From assembly GCA_037447655.1 (NCBI GenBank), contig JBBHKE010003380.1, positions 188,884 to 252,883 of the forward strand: 64,000 nucleotides of DNA. The letters run 5' to 3'. The translations under genes and the position numbers were made by a program. Shown piece after piece: positions 1 to 9,308 of the stretch. The notes below the pieces were generated by a model. The model ran no database searches. It had not been told where the DNA came from and was given only the letters and a program-made list of their open reading frames with translations. The first letter of the stretch is position 1, and every line of letters starts with the position of its first letter. This DNA is from Zygnema cylindricum. Lineage: Eukaryota > Streptophyta > Zygnematophyceae > Zygnematales > Zygnemataceae.

Positions 1-10
1 AACAGTGTAC

Positions 11-209
11 CGTCGATGGATGATTAGGAAGGCAAGGAAGTGTACTCGTCCCTGATTAGTTTTTCATGTGACAACAATTAAAATTCGTCGATGGATGACT
101 AGGAAGGCGACGAAGCCTACTCGTCGCTGATTAGTTTGTCATCTGACAACAATTAAAATTCGTCGATGGGTGACTAATCGGCGACGAAGCCCACTCACCG
201 CTGATTAGT
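11..209. repeat. 75-bp tandem repeat, about 2.7 copies
   Basis: Units start at 11, 86 and 161, each opening with CGTCGATGG and containing GCGACGAAG...CTCGTCGC, which can fold on itself. The third unit is cut off by the Copia-1 insertion. Similar GCGACGA/TCGTCGC hairpins occur on the far side of the transposase relic near 4943-5090, so these may be subterminal repeats of one DNA transposon (inference). Confidence 0.75.
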
Positions 210-220
210 TTAACATATAC

Positions 221-1254
221 TGTAGAAATTAAAGGTTTTTTTAGTATCTTCTAGGTTTTGTAAAATGGAGAAAAGAAGTAGCGGCAGTCTGCCTCTAACT
301 CCTCTCTCGAGCTCCCACACTTGTAGTAGTCACTGAAAGTTGGAGAGGGAGATAGAGCCATGGGCGCCTGTGCTATCCCGACGGGGACAGATATTAGGTT
401 AGAAGATTTTAACAAAATTACCTTGGCGGGCCCAAGATTTGAACCTGACACCTGCCGTCCGTCAAAGTAACCGGTAGCCTGTAGCCTCAACCAACTAGTC
501 TGAACTAGAGATATATGATATAGGGTTTGATAGTTATTTAAATGTTAACACATTGGCTATCTTCATTCAACGTGATATTTAGACATAGATACAGTTTGTA
601 ATGTACGGCGTACGGCACATCCGAAACGGATACCGCGCATTTTGTTTCGAAGGCGAAACAAATATTGTGCAAGTATTTATGACGGCCACGTTTGTAATCC
701 AGCTTAATCGGAAGGCCGCGAAGCATGCCGAGATCATGCAATAGAATTTTGGCGGTTTGCGGTTGACGTCACATCAATCGCCACGTGGCACAATCACATT
801 AGATTACGACATCTCCATGGATTCCAGTAACGAATCCAAAAATGACATGTGTCGACTTTTTGGCCATGTCGTACAATGGTCGTACATAAAGTATAACGGC
901 ACCTGTACCTTTATGTACGATACAATATTATGATTGGTGCCGTACTTCAGTAGTTAGAGTTTTAGAGAGAGATAGGACTTAGAAAAATTTGATAGATTGG
1001 ACCCTCTCTCCTAGAGAGCTTCTGTACAAAAGGTCAACGTTGACCCTTCATAACTTACTGCTCAGGGGAGCAAATTCAGAGATTCTTTTTGCTATCAACT
1101 AAAGGGAGTCTTGCCTTGACAGGGGTGAAGGTGGTCAGAGTTTTGTTTTCCAGGGTGGCAGGTATTCTTGCTGAAACACAAAGTGGTCTGGGTTAGCTTA
1201 GAGGCTTCATGTGAGCTGCCTACTCTAAGGTCCTATGGAGGTCTCAGAGTTGCA
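221..1254 (+). repeat. Copia-1 5' LTR
   Basis: The LTR starts TGTAGAAATT and ends GTTGCA (TG...CA). It carries an antisense tRNA-like stretch at about 425-500 (B-box GGTTCAAATC on the minus strand), a CCACGTGG G-box at 781-788, a GTAC-rich block at about 868-960 and a conserved GTACAAAAGGTCAAC segment near 1024. The gag start codon (1235) lies inside its last 20 bp. The same LTR occurs alone at 12277-13322 and 36571-37636. Confidence 0.9.
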
Positions 1255-2146
1255 GGTTATGGGCCCACCATTTAGGGTGCCTATTTTCAATGGAGTTGGC
1301 TTCATATACTGGGAAAGTATGATTACAGGAGCTCTATGTGAGAAACGGTTTTGGGGAATAGTGAGTGAACGGGTGAGGCGTCCATCCAGTCTTGGGATAC
1401 CTCCACGGTTTACAAGAGGAATATTCACTAGAGATGCAGATCCATCTGCAACGGAGGAGACAAAGGAAGGAGAGAAGGTGGACAAAGGAAAGGAGAAGGA
1501 GAGGGTCACACCAATAGCAACCGGTTCGGCATTCATGTCACCTATTCCGAGAAACGAGGAGAATGATATCGATGCTTGGGACTACAATATTATGGCGGCT
1601 AAGCACTTCATCCTTCGCCATCTTACTCAAGGGCTTACATCTCCCTATTTGCAGGTAGAGAAGGCATCCGTTCTTTGGGTGGCTCTCATAGAGATGTACC
1701 AAAGTGGTACGATTCAGCAACAACAATTGGCTGATCAGAAAATTAACGAGTATGTATACAAAGGTGGGAAGATGTTAGCTTTTTGCAATGAGCTTGCTAC
1801 ACTTTTCATGGAACTAGAGAGTGCTGGAAAAGTATTTAGTGAAAAGGAAAAGGTTAACTGTTTAATAATGAAGTTACCCGATGAGTTTGAGAACATAGTC
1901 AACCGTGTGCAAGACTTGGCGGACTCAAGGTGGATTTGGAATTCAGTGGTAGGGATGATTCTCGTTCGGGAGAATACAATTGAGATCGGAAGGGGAGGAA
2001 AGAGTGGGCAAGCTTTGGCAGCTGGGACCGATTGGAGAAACAACGATTCCAGAAAAGAGGTTGGAAATTATCAAGTAGAGGGGCAGAAAAATCAAACCAA
2101 GGAGTTCGGACCAAGGACTCCTAAGGGTTTGTGCCATTTTTGTTAA
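1235..2146 (+). pseudogene. Copia-1 Gag fragment, starting inside the LTR
   Basis: A 303-codon reading frame that starts MEVSELQVMGPP; the first seven codons (the seventh split) are LTR and the next are the primer-binding site. The body matches the Gag of Copia-1b at 12-15 kb position by position (shared blocks such as VYKGG, LPDEFENIVNR and ILVREN), which shows it is a real coding family. Gag packages the RNA into virus-like particles in the cytoplasm. The frame stops at CHFC, in the middle of the CCHC zinc knuckle; the second half (PEHYMAEC) follows directly after two stop codons, so the gene is broken. The coordinates include the stop codon. Confidence 0.8.
1255..1269 (+). other. Primer-binding site for half initiator tRNA-Met
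   Basis: GGTTATGGGCCCACC follows the LTR without a gap. It is the exact reverse complement of GGUGGGCCCAUAACC, the anticodon stem-loop region (about nt 26-40) of plant initiator tRNA-Met. The usual plant copia site, TGGTATCAGAGC (complement of the tRNA 3' end), is absent. In Drosophila copia the same site binds a 5' half-tRNA. The tRNA sequence is from general knowledge; the match is by eye. Confidence 0.85.
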
Positions 2147-2703
2147 TAACCCGAGCACTATATGGCTGAATGCACTAAGTTAACCGAGTTGCGGTTAAAG
2201 GAGGGGCAGTCCGGTGGACCCTCGAGAGGAAAGAAAAAGGCCCTTGTGACACAGGTACATGAGGCGGAATCCGAGGACGAGGACGATAAACTCCTATTGG
2301 ATGAGGAGTTGGAAGCGAAAAAATGAGGTCAATGTGCTTTCGGTGGATAGAAATGTGAAGCACGTTGGATTGTAGATTCAAGTGCATCTATGCACATGTG
2401 TAAAGATAAACACCTGTTCACTAAGATAAGAAAGATTCCCACCGTAGAGATAGAGTAAGGGGATGGGAGGATAGTCACTACTACTCTTGTAGGATCGGTA
2501 GATCTAAAAGTGTTAGTAGAAGGAAAGACATCTATAGTAACATTCTACGATGTATTGTTTATTCCGGAGCTGAACAAAAACCTCATCTCTACGTCTGTAT
2601 TAGATGATAAGGGTTTGGATACTAGCACTACGAAAGGAGTCTTTACTGCCAGTTTTGAGGAGGAAGTTTATTTCACTGCTGAAAAAGGTAGCCAAGGGAT
2701 GTT
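2147..2703 (+). pseudogene. Copia-1 zinc knuckle remainder and protease fragment
   Basis: After two stops the frame continues with the rest of the CCHC knuckle and an acidic linker. A protease-like segment follows, WIVDSSASMHM, in which the usual D-S/T-G-A active-site triad reads D-S-S-A. The stretch 2510-2703 (FYDVLFIPELNKNLIS) is the typical conserved block between protease and integrase of copia polyproteins. It ends abruptly at the 3' LTR, marking an internal deletion. Several stops confirm that it is dead. Confidence 0.75.
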
Positions 2704-3668
2704 TGCCTCTAACTCCTCTCTCGAGCTCCCACACTTGTAGTAGTCACTGAAAGTTGGAAAGGGAGATAGAGCCATGGGCGCCTGTGCTATCCCGACGGGG
2801 ACAGATATTAGGTTAGAAGATTTTAACAAAATTACCTTGGCGGGCCCAAGATTTGAACCTGACACCTGCCGTCCGTCAAAGTAACCGGTAGCCTGTAGCC
2901 TCAACCAACTAGTCTGAACTAGAGATATATGATATAGGGTTTGATAGTTATTTAAATGTTAACACATTGGCTATCTTCATTCAACGTGATATTTAGACAT
3001 AGATACAGTTTGTAATGTACGGCGTACGGCACATCCGAAACGGATACCGCGCATTTTGTTTCGAAGGCGAAACAAATATTGTGCAAGTATTTATGACGGC
3101 CACGTTTGTAATCCAGCTTAATCGGAAGGCCGCGAAGCATGCCGAGATCATGCAATAGAATTTTGGCGGTTTGCGGTTGACGTCACATCAATCGCCACGT
3201 GGCACAATCACATTAGATTACGACATCTCCATGGATTCCAGTAACGAATCCAAAAATGACATGTGTCGACTTTTTGGCCATGTCGTACAATGGTCGTACA
3301 TAAAGTATAACGACACCTGTACCTTTATGTACGATACAATATTATGATTGGTGCCGTACTTCAGTAGTTAGAGTTTTAGAGAGAGATAGGACTTAGAAAA
3401 ATATGATAGATTGGACCCTCTCTCCTAGAGAGCTTCTGTACAAAAGGTCAACTTTGACCCTTCATAACTTACTGCTCAGGGGAGCAAATTCAGAGATTCT
3501 TTTTGCTATCAACTCAAGGGAGTCTTGCCTTTACAAAGTGAAGGTGGTCAGAGTTTTTGTTTTCCAGGGTGGCAGTTATTCTTGCTGAAACACAAAGGGG
3601 TCTGGGTTATCCTAGAGGCTTCGTGTGAGCTGCCTACTCTGAGGTCCTATGGAGGTCTCAGAGTTGAA
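2704..3668 (+). repeat. Copia-1 3' LTR, 5'-truncated
   Basis: This copy aligns with 292-1254 of the 5' LTR from the block TGCCTCTAAC onward; the first roughly 70 bp are missing at the deletion junction with pol. It ends GTTGAA where the other copies end GTTGCA, then the TSD TATAC. By eye there are only about four substitutions over the first roughly 780 bp but about eleven in the last 170 bp. Confidence 0.88.
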
Positions 3669-3673
3669 TATAC

Positions 3674-4010
3674 AACGCATAAAATTCCATATATCAGTGT
3701 ACACGCACACTTTATTTTCTGTATACCACTTTAACAACATATTACGATAAACACACGATTAAATTGAAGTGAAATGATACGCCATTATAAAGGTGTAATT
3801 TTTTTAGAAAGCATCAATGTATTTACCAAAAGAAATCGTACAAATATATCAAATCCTGTTTGTCATATGAAGTGAATAGCTATTAAACTTCAATAACTGC
3901 CTACATCAGGCTGCTATGATTATCACGTCTACTATTATTCTATAATTCAACAACCATTCCCAAACTACGAGTTAAAAAAAAAACAAAAAATATGTAATTA
4001 CATAAAATCT
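3674..4010. other. Non-coding spacer
   Basis: AT-rich DNA between Copia-1 and the transposase relic. No coding signal or repeat structure is recognised. Confidence 0.5.
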
Positions 4011-4831
4011 TTAGACCTCGTTGCCGCTCATTGCCCCATTGGTGTAAATACTCTTTTGCTGACTGTCGGCATCTTCAATATTTTGGAGGAATTCTCTTGC
4101 CCTTGGGCAAGGGGGTTCTACTACCTCGCCTTCGAAGTGGTTGCGGTGTTTGGCGATTATTGCTTGCAATTGCGCTGTGATCATGTCTTCTTCCCACAGT
4201 CCGTTGCGTAAGGACAAGCCACATTGAATCATGGCTTTTTGAGCATAACTCATTCTGTTTATGTCCCTCGTCGCATTACCCTCTCGGATGGAATCCCTTG
4301 CCAATTTCAAAAAAAATGCCTTATCGGGTCCAACCAATTTTTCGGACCACCCACGGCTCGAAGGTTTAGCCCATGTGGAAGGCTATGGTTCGCTCGATTT
4401 AGCCCTCTTTCTCAGGACTACATTGTAGTTTCCCCTTTTGTGCACGCACGACAATGTTGTGCTTTTCTTGGCACCTTTAGACCCACCTTTTATTGATTAT
4501 TGGGTGCGTTTCGGACCCATCGTTATTTAACCATTCCGGGCCATAATCTTCTATCCTTCGTCTTATTGTATCCCGTGCCATGTCCCGGAGAATTACGGTG
4601 GACATCTTCATTCCCGCTTTCTTAAACCGTTCAAACTCCTCAAGTAACTCCTCGTGTATAACCGTGACCCAAGTGGCTTCCTTGTGTCCTCGTCCTGGTA
4701 ATGCCTTGGTAATCGCCACCGATCTCCTCCCAAAACTCGAAGTCGAAAAGGTACGCGTTGACTCTCTTATCCCATCGAGCATAGACCTCCTTTCTACCGA
4801 TCATCCCTTGGCCTTTTGATACTCTGTACAC
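4011..4831 (-). pseudogene. pogo/Tigger-like DDE transposase relic lacking its core
   Basis: On the minus strand, 4831-4477 encodes a part that looks like a CENP-B/pogo-type helix-turn-helix region (HEELLEEFERFKKAGMKMS, then DMARDTI). The frame breaks at NKRWV, and the next stretch still reads as FMEKHNIVVRAQKGKL-like sequence with stops. 4337-4011 encodes the end of the protein (GPDKAFFLKLARDS... QAIIAKHRNHFEGE), typical of Tigger-like transposases of plants and oomycetes. The catalytic DDE domain that should lie between is gone, so this is an internally deleted, inactive copy. The family call rests on remembered conserved blocks, not on a search. Confidence 0.6.
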
Positions 4832-4935
4832 AATAAAAATAAAACAAACAATATATAAACAATAAGTTTCAAAATGAATGTAGCTACATTACCAATTTTT
4901 TTATGATGAACAACAAAAATTAACGACGAAATGTT

Positions 4936-4986
4936 GACGTAACATAATTAGCGACGACTAATTGTCGTCGCTAATTATGTCACGTC
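4936..4986. repeat. Near-perfect palindrome, 23-bp arms
   Basis: The arms 4936-4958 and 4964-4986 are inverted repeats with one mismatch around a TAATT spacer; the core reads TTAGCGACGAC / GTCGTCGCTAA. A second, smaller hairpin (CAACGACGA / TCGTCGTTA) lies at 5066-5090. These motifs resemble those of the 11-209 array. Confidence 0.8.
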
Positions 4987-6072
4987 ACATTGATTTTTCA
5001 GCGTTTCCCTTGACATATACTCGACTGTAGACTACCCATGATTTTTTGCAAGTTCACAGTCCATGCAACGACGAAACAGTGTCGTCGTTAAACTGGTAAT
5101 TACGAGTGTGTGACATAAACGTGACAGCAGAAAAACCATAAAAAGGTTAACAATTATTAAACGTACATGCGATGAGTAAAGGGAATTGAAGCACGAAGTT
5201 AATACATATATAGACAAAGAAAAAAAAAACAATGGGAACACAATGGAGGGTGAAGGAGAAATCGAGTTACCTCCCCGTCGAATGAAGGCCATTAATTGTT
5301 ATTCTTTGGTCTAAAATAGACCGCAAAAGCCACCCAAACTATCACCCAAAAAGGTAAGCAAAGCTAGGCCAATGAACAATCATTTGAAATGCATCCTCCA
5401 TTTAACATACATGCATACAGAGATGCAATCATTCATCCGCACACAGGCAAAGCAATCATCCGTACATAGACGGAGTAAGCATGCATACACAGATGCATGA
5501 ATAACAACTAGGGTTACATAAAAATCACAATAAACCCTAGGACAAATACATAAATAATGCATAACAAGCAAACATAAAGTTAACACATATAAATAATAAT
5601 AAATGAATACATCACACATAATCAAAAGTATAATCAGAAAATAAATGTATCATTTAAATGCATGACCTAATCGGCAACCCTAAATTACTGCATCTTTGGT
5701 CCCTACTTTTAAATCTAAGCATTGATGATATTTTCTAATGAAGCTCAAATCTATATATACATTTGTGAGCTGTCAACAAATCGCTACGACCAACGTAACT
5801 TCCACTAAATATTATTTAATCATAATAACCTACTACGACAAATAGCCTAACCGTAAGTGTACACCAGAGAGTTCACCAATCATAAGCGTACACTTGTTTG
5901 CAAATACGACACTGCATACACACAAATTAAATTAGCGAAACCCTAAATGATCACCTAAATAGAAACTGTAATATTCAACACTAAAATATTAATTCACATT
6001 AGACAAGAAAATGTTAATTCAAATATTTACACCGACGCGTCCGCAAAATCCGGCCGCTTCGTGTCAGCCTGC
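4987..6072. other. Non-coding AT-rich spacer
   Basis: It contains the small hairpin near 5066-5090 and AT-rich sequence with several short minus-strand frames of low-complexity composition. No gene is recognised. Confidence 0.5.
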
Positions 6073-6738
6073 TTAGTCACCGGTAGACAAAACCACGAAG
6101 TGAACCGACATCGCATAAGTATGGTCCACTTGATAATACGTCATCATAAAAATGCGATCCCTTGAAAATGTCGGCGGACGGCGTCCGCCCTCCACGTCTA
6201 GCTCGAACCACTTGCCGAAATAAACCGTACCATCCAAATCTTGTCCGTACCGAAACTGCGTACCTCTCCATAAATTACGCCGGTCAGATTCAAAGTAAGT
6301 CTGTCCAAAATTGATTATACGTACCAGCGGCGTCCTTTTTCCATAGATGTCGCCTATCGCAATATGTTCTGTACGGCCAGCGTACACTTTAAACATTTAG
6401 TACATTTCACATCGGATCACTTCGCGATCCGCCGTCCATTTCCCAACGCATTCCGCGCCACTGAATTAGTCCATTAATTTTACTCGTACATTTAATCCCC
6501 AATCCGCAAATCCGTTCGAACCTCCACATTACTTTCGGTAATAAAGTACGCACGCAAATACGCGCACGCGTGTACGAAACCGAATCTTCCAAAAACAACA
6601 CTCCCTCGAAGATTTAGTTTCATAAATCCATGACGCCACGTCGTAATCTGTCACACTCCATAGATCTACGTCATCAGCTGTCACCACTGTCAGCTCCTGC
6701 TGCCTCCTCCATCTGAATCCGCCAAATGCCTCCGACAC
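6073..6738 (-). pseudogene. Possible decayed hypothetical ORF
   Basis: Three successive minus-strand frames (6738-6529, 6601-6407, 6396-6073) have protein-like composition. The last, 107 codons, contains LVRIINFGQTYFESDRRNLW and GTVYFGKWFELDVEGG. They would read as one protein if frameshifts near 6540 and 6400 were allowed. I do not recognise a family. It may be a passenger gene of a transposon or only chance reading frames. Confidence 0.22.
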
Positions 6739-7034
6739 AAATTTCCCCTATTGTTCCACCACTGATTCCGCTGCCTCCATAAAGCTTTCCACATTTTATA
6801 TAAATAATTTATAATTTTTTTTTCCTTTTTCTTTTCCGATTACAACAAATTGTTCCTACCAATTTCTAAATCCGAATCTATTTCCCACAATTCTCTCAAA
6901 TTCATTTAAAAAATAAAACTAAAGGATCACAACAATTTTCAAAAATAAAAACCTTTCAAATTTTCTAAATTTTTCAAACTGCGTACTTGATCCCTCAAAC
7001 TCTCTAAAAGAAATTATTAAAAGAAACAAATAAA
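6739..7034. other. Non-coding AT-rich spacer
   Basis: T- and A-rich sequence with homopolymer runs. Nothing further is recognised. Confidence 0.45.
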
Positions 7035-7699
7035 TAAGGGTTTTTTTTTGTCGTTTTCCTCTAAAACTTAGCGCCGTATTGCCTAAGTTGCAACCGTACA
7101 AAGGAATCGCAAATTTGTAAATTATAATTTGCGTCATCCTCGAATTTATGATGTATGAAAATTTGTTATCTTGTGTTTTTTCGACCCACTTCCACGACAA
7201 AAAACGTCATCTTCAACCTCACGTTTAAAACACATGGGCGATGTGTTTTAAAACTAGGTATTTTCGAAAAACAAATAGGAACAAATATTCGCACGTGCCG
7301 TAATTTTCGAAAATTTTCATACAATTTCCAAGGACAAAGAAAAGTACAGAATTCGCTATGTTTTGTCCGTTTACGTTCGAATACGACGAAGAAAAGTACA
7401 CAATTTGTTTGGTTTTGTCCGTTTTCGTCCAGTACGGATTTCTTTTTTGCATGGTTCTTCAAATTCCGATGCCATTTCATGTCGACTGGATAGGAGACGA
7501 AAAGGCAAAGCGCCTCGTCTTCAACCGTAAAACGGCACAGGTTGGAAGGCGGTATGTCTACAATGTCACGGTAAGACATGCGACGTCACAAGTAGTTCCA
7601 AAAAATAACGTGCCACCACAGATTGTAGACGTTGACAGCCGTCACAGGTATTGTCGACGTATACAATAGTCACAAGCATAAGTTACGATTTCATCCTTA
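7035..7699. mobile_element. Harbinger-like MITE, copy A (one end missing)
   Basis: It aligns with copy B from TAAGGGTTTTTTT onward (GTCGTTTTC, CTTAGCGCCGTA, GCGTCATCCTCGAA, TTTAAAACACATGGGCGATG) through GTTACGATTTC at about 7690. The outer terminus GGGTATGTCCCCATGT is missing at the left, and the copy ends where B begins at TTA. Reading frames inside it recur in the other copies with changes that break them, so they are not genes. Confidence 0.75.
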
Positions 7700-9305
7700 G
7701 GGTATGTCCCCATGTGCATAAGTAAGGGTTTTTTTCGGTTGTTTTCATGTAAAACTTAGCGCCGTACTGCCTAAGTTGCAACCGTACGAAAGAATCGCAA
7801 ATTTGTAGAGTACAATTTGAGTCATCCTCGAACTTAGGATGTACGAAAATTTGTTGTCTTGTGTTTTTGAGCCCACTTCCACGACAAAAAACGCCATCTT
7901 CAACCTTACGTTTAAAACACATGGGCGATGTTTTTTAAAACTAGGTATTTTCGATAAACAAATAGGAATATATATTCGCACGTGCCCTAATTTTCGAAAA
8001 TTTTCATACAATTTCCAAGAACAAAGAAAAGTACATAATTCGCTATGTTTTGTCTGTTTGCGTTTAATACGACAAAGAAAAGTATACAATTTATTTGGTT
8101 TTGTCCGTTTTCGTCCAGTACGGATTTTTGTTTTTGCAGGGGTCTCGAAATTCCGATGCCATTTCACGTCCACCGGACAGGCGACGCTTAAATCGCATCT
8201 TCTTCAACTGTGAAACTGCACAGGCTGGCAGGCGGTACGTCTACAATGTCACGGCAAGATATGCGACGTCGCAAAGCAGTTCCAAAAAATGATGTGCGAC
8301 CACAGATTGTAGACTTTGACAGCCGTTACAGGTATTGTCGACGTTTACAGTCGTCACAAGGGTAAGTTACGATTTCTTTCTTACAGATAGTGTTGGGTAT
8401 CGGGTAAATTCATATCGGGACAATATTGATATTCGATATATCGAATATCGATCGAGCAGACTCCTCGATATATCGTACCGAGACCAACATAAATTATCGC
8501 GATATATAGTATTTTTTTAAATTTAATATTTTATATTTTAATATAATATGTTATTTTAGCGAAAAAAACAAATTGTCTGATACGCCACGTACGACGTGAT
8601 TTTTGTTCCGTGACTTAAAGGTAGACGTCGCAAAATGTAACCGACAAAAAAGGACAAATTCTGTAATTCATATGATTACTTATTTGGGGTATGGTTACAT
8701 GAGGAGGTATCTGTAATAGTACGGACATCAAAATTTTTGTATTATAGAGGCCTCGGTTAACATCGCGTATCTTCTGTAAACAGGTTTTTACATACGTGTT
8801 TCGAATTGAGTGGTCCTTGGAAGTTGACGATCAAATCTCTAAAATCGTCAAAGATTTGAGAACCGACCATTTTCGTATGGAAATTCGTACTTGCGTATTA
8901 CGTACGTGTACTTCGCAAGTGTATCCCGTCAATGTACCTCAGAGATCTCCTTCACTCTGCTGACTTTCAGGAAAAAGCCGTATTTCTTTTCGGCAAAGAT
9001 TTTACGGTCATCTTGTCCGAAGGCTCGTGACTCTGGAGACTTGTGAAAATTTTCATTTTTTTTTTTTAAATGCCTCGATATATAGACGATACGATATATT
9101 GGCGATATATCGGCTAAATATCGCGATATTTCGATAATCGATATATCAATGCGATATATCGATTATCGAGTCCCTAAAATTCGGTATATATCGAATATCG
9201 GCAATTGGTCCTCGATACTTAGGGACACTTGAAAACCGGGTCCGGCGGATCCGCGCTAAAATACAAAGTAAGTTCGCTAAGTTACAAGTACATGGGGACA
9301 TATCC
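7700..9305. mobile_element. Harbinger-like MITE, copy B, with nested insertion
   Basis: It starts GGGTATGTCCCCATGT and ends ACATGGGGACATATCC, inverted termini of about 16 bp, flanked by TTA (7697-7699 and 9306-9308). The 3-bp TWA duplication and GGG start fit PIF/Harbinger elements. The sub-terminal order (TAAGGG-poly(T) at one end, AACTTAGCGAACTTACTTTG on the other strand) is shared with copies at 35.9, 38.0, 56.9, 57.6 and 58.8 kb. It has no transposase gene. Confidence 0.8.
8390..9219. mobile_element. Insertion rich in CGATATATCG, possibly hAT-type MITE
   Basis: Comparison with MITE copy C (native sequence at 36455-36495) shows about 830 extra bases here, starting GTGTTGGGTATCGGG and ending CTCGATACTT. 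Both ends carry repeats of CGATATATCG/TATTCGATATAT (8428-8505 and 9071-9200), giving imperfect inverted ends. The start resembles that of some hAT elements, but no clear 8-bp duplication is seen. Confidence 0.5.
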
Positions 9306-9308
9306 TTA

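Larger units (their letters stand above)
221..3668 (+). mobile_element. Copia-1: internally deleted Ty1/copia retrotransposon
   Basis: The element is bounded by two near-identical LTRs and flanked by the 5-bp target duplication TATAC (216-220 and 3669-3673; ATATAC if 6 bp). The interior (1255-2703) keeps gag, a zinc knuckle and part of the protease-side pol. It then jumps straight into the 3' LTR, so integrase, reverse transcriptase, RNase H and the first roughly 70 bp of the 3' LTR are missing. It cannot move on its own. The LTRs are very alike over most of their length, which suggests a fairly young insertion. Confidence 0.9.

Noticed and set aside
7155-8292. Several open frames of 75-142 codons on both strands at 7.1-8.3 kb
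   Set aside because: They lie inside MITE copies A and B and recur in other copies with frame-breaking changes; no motif is seen.
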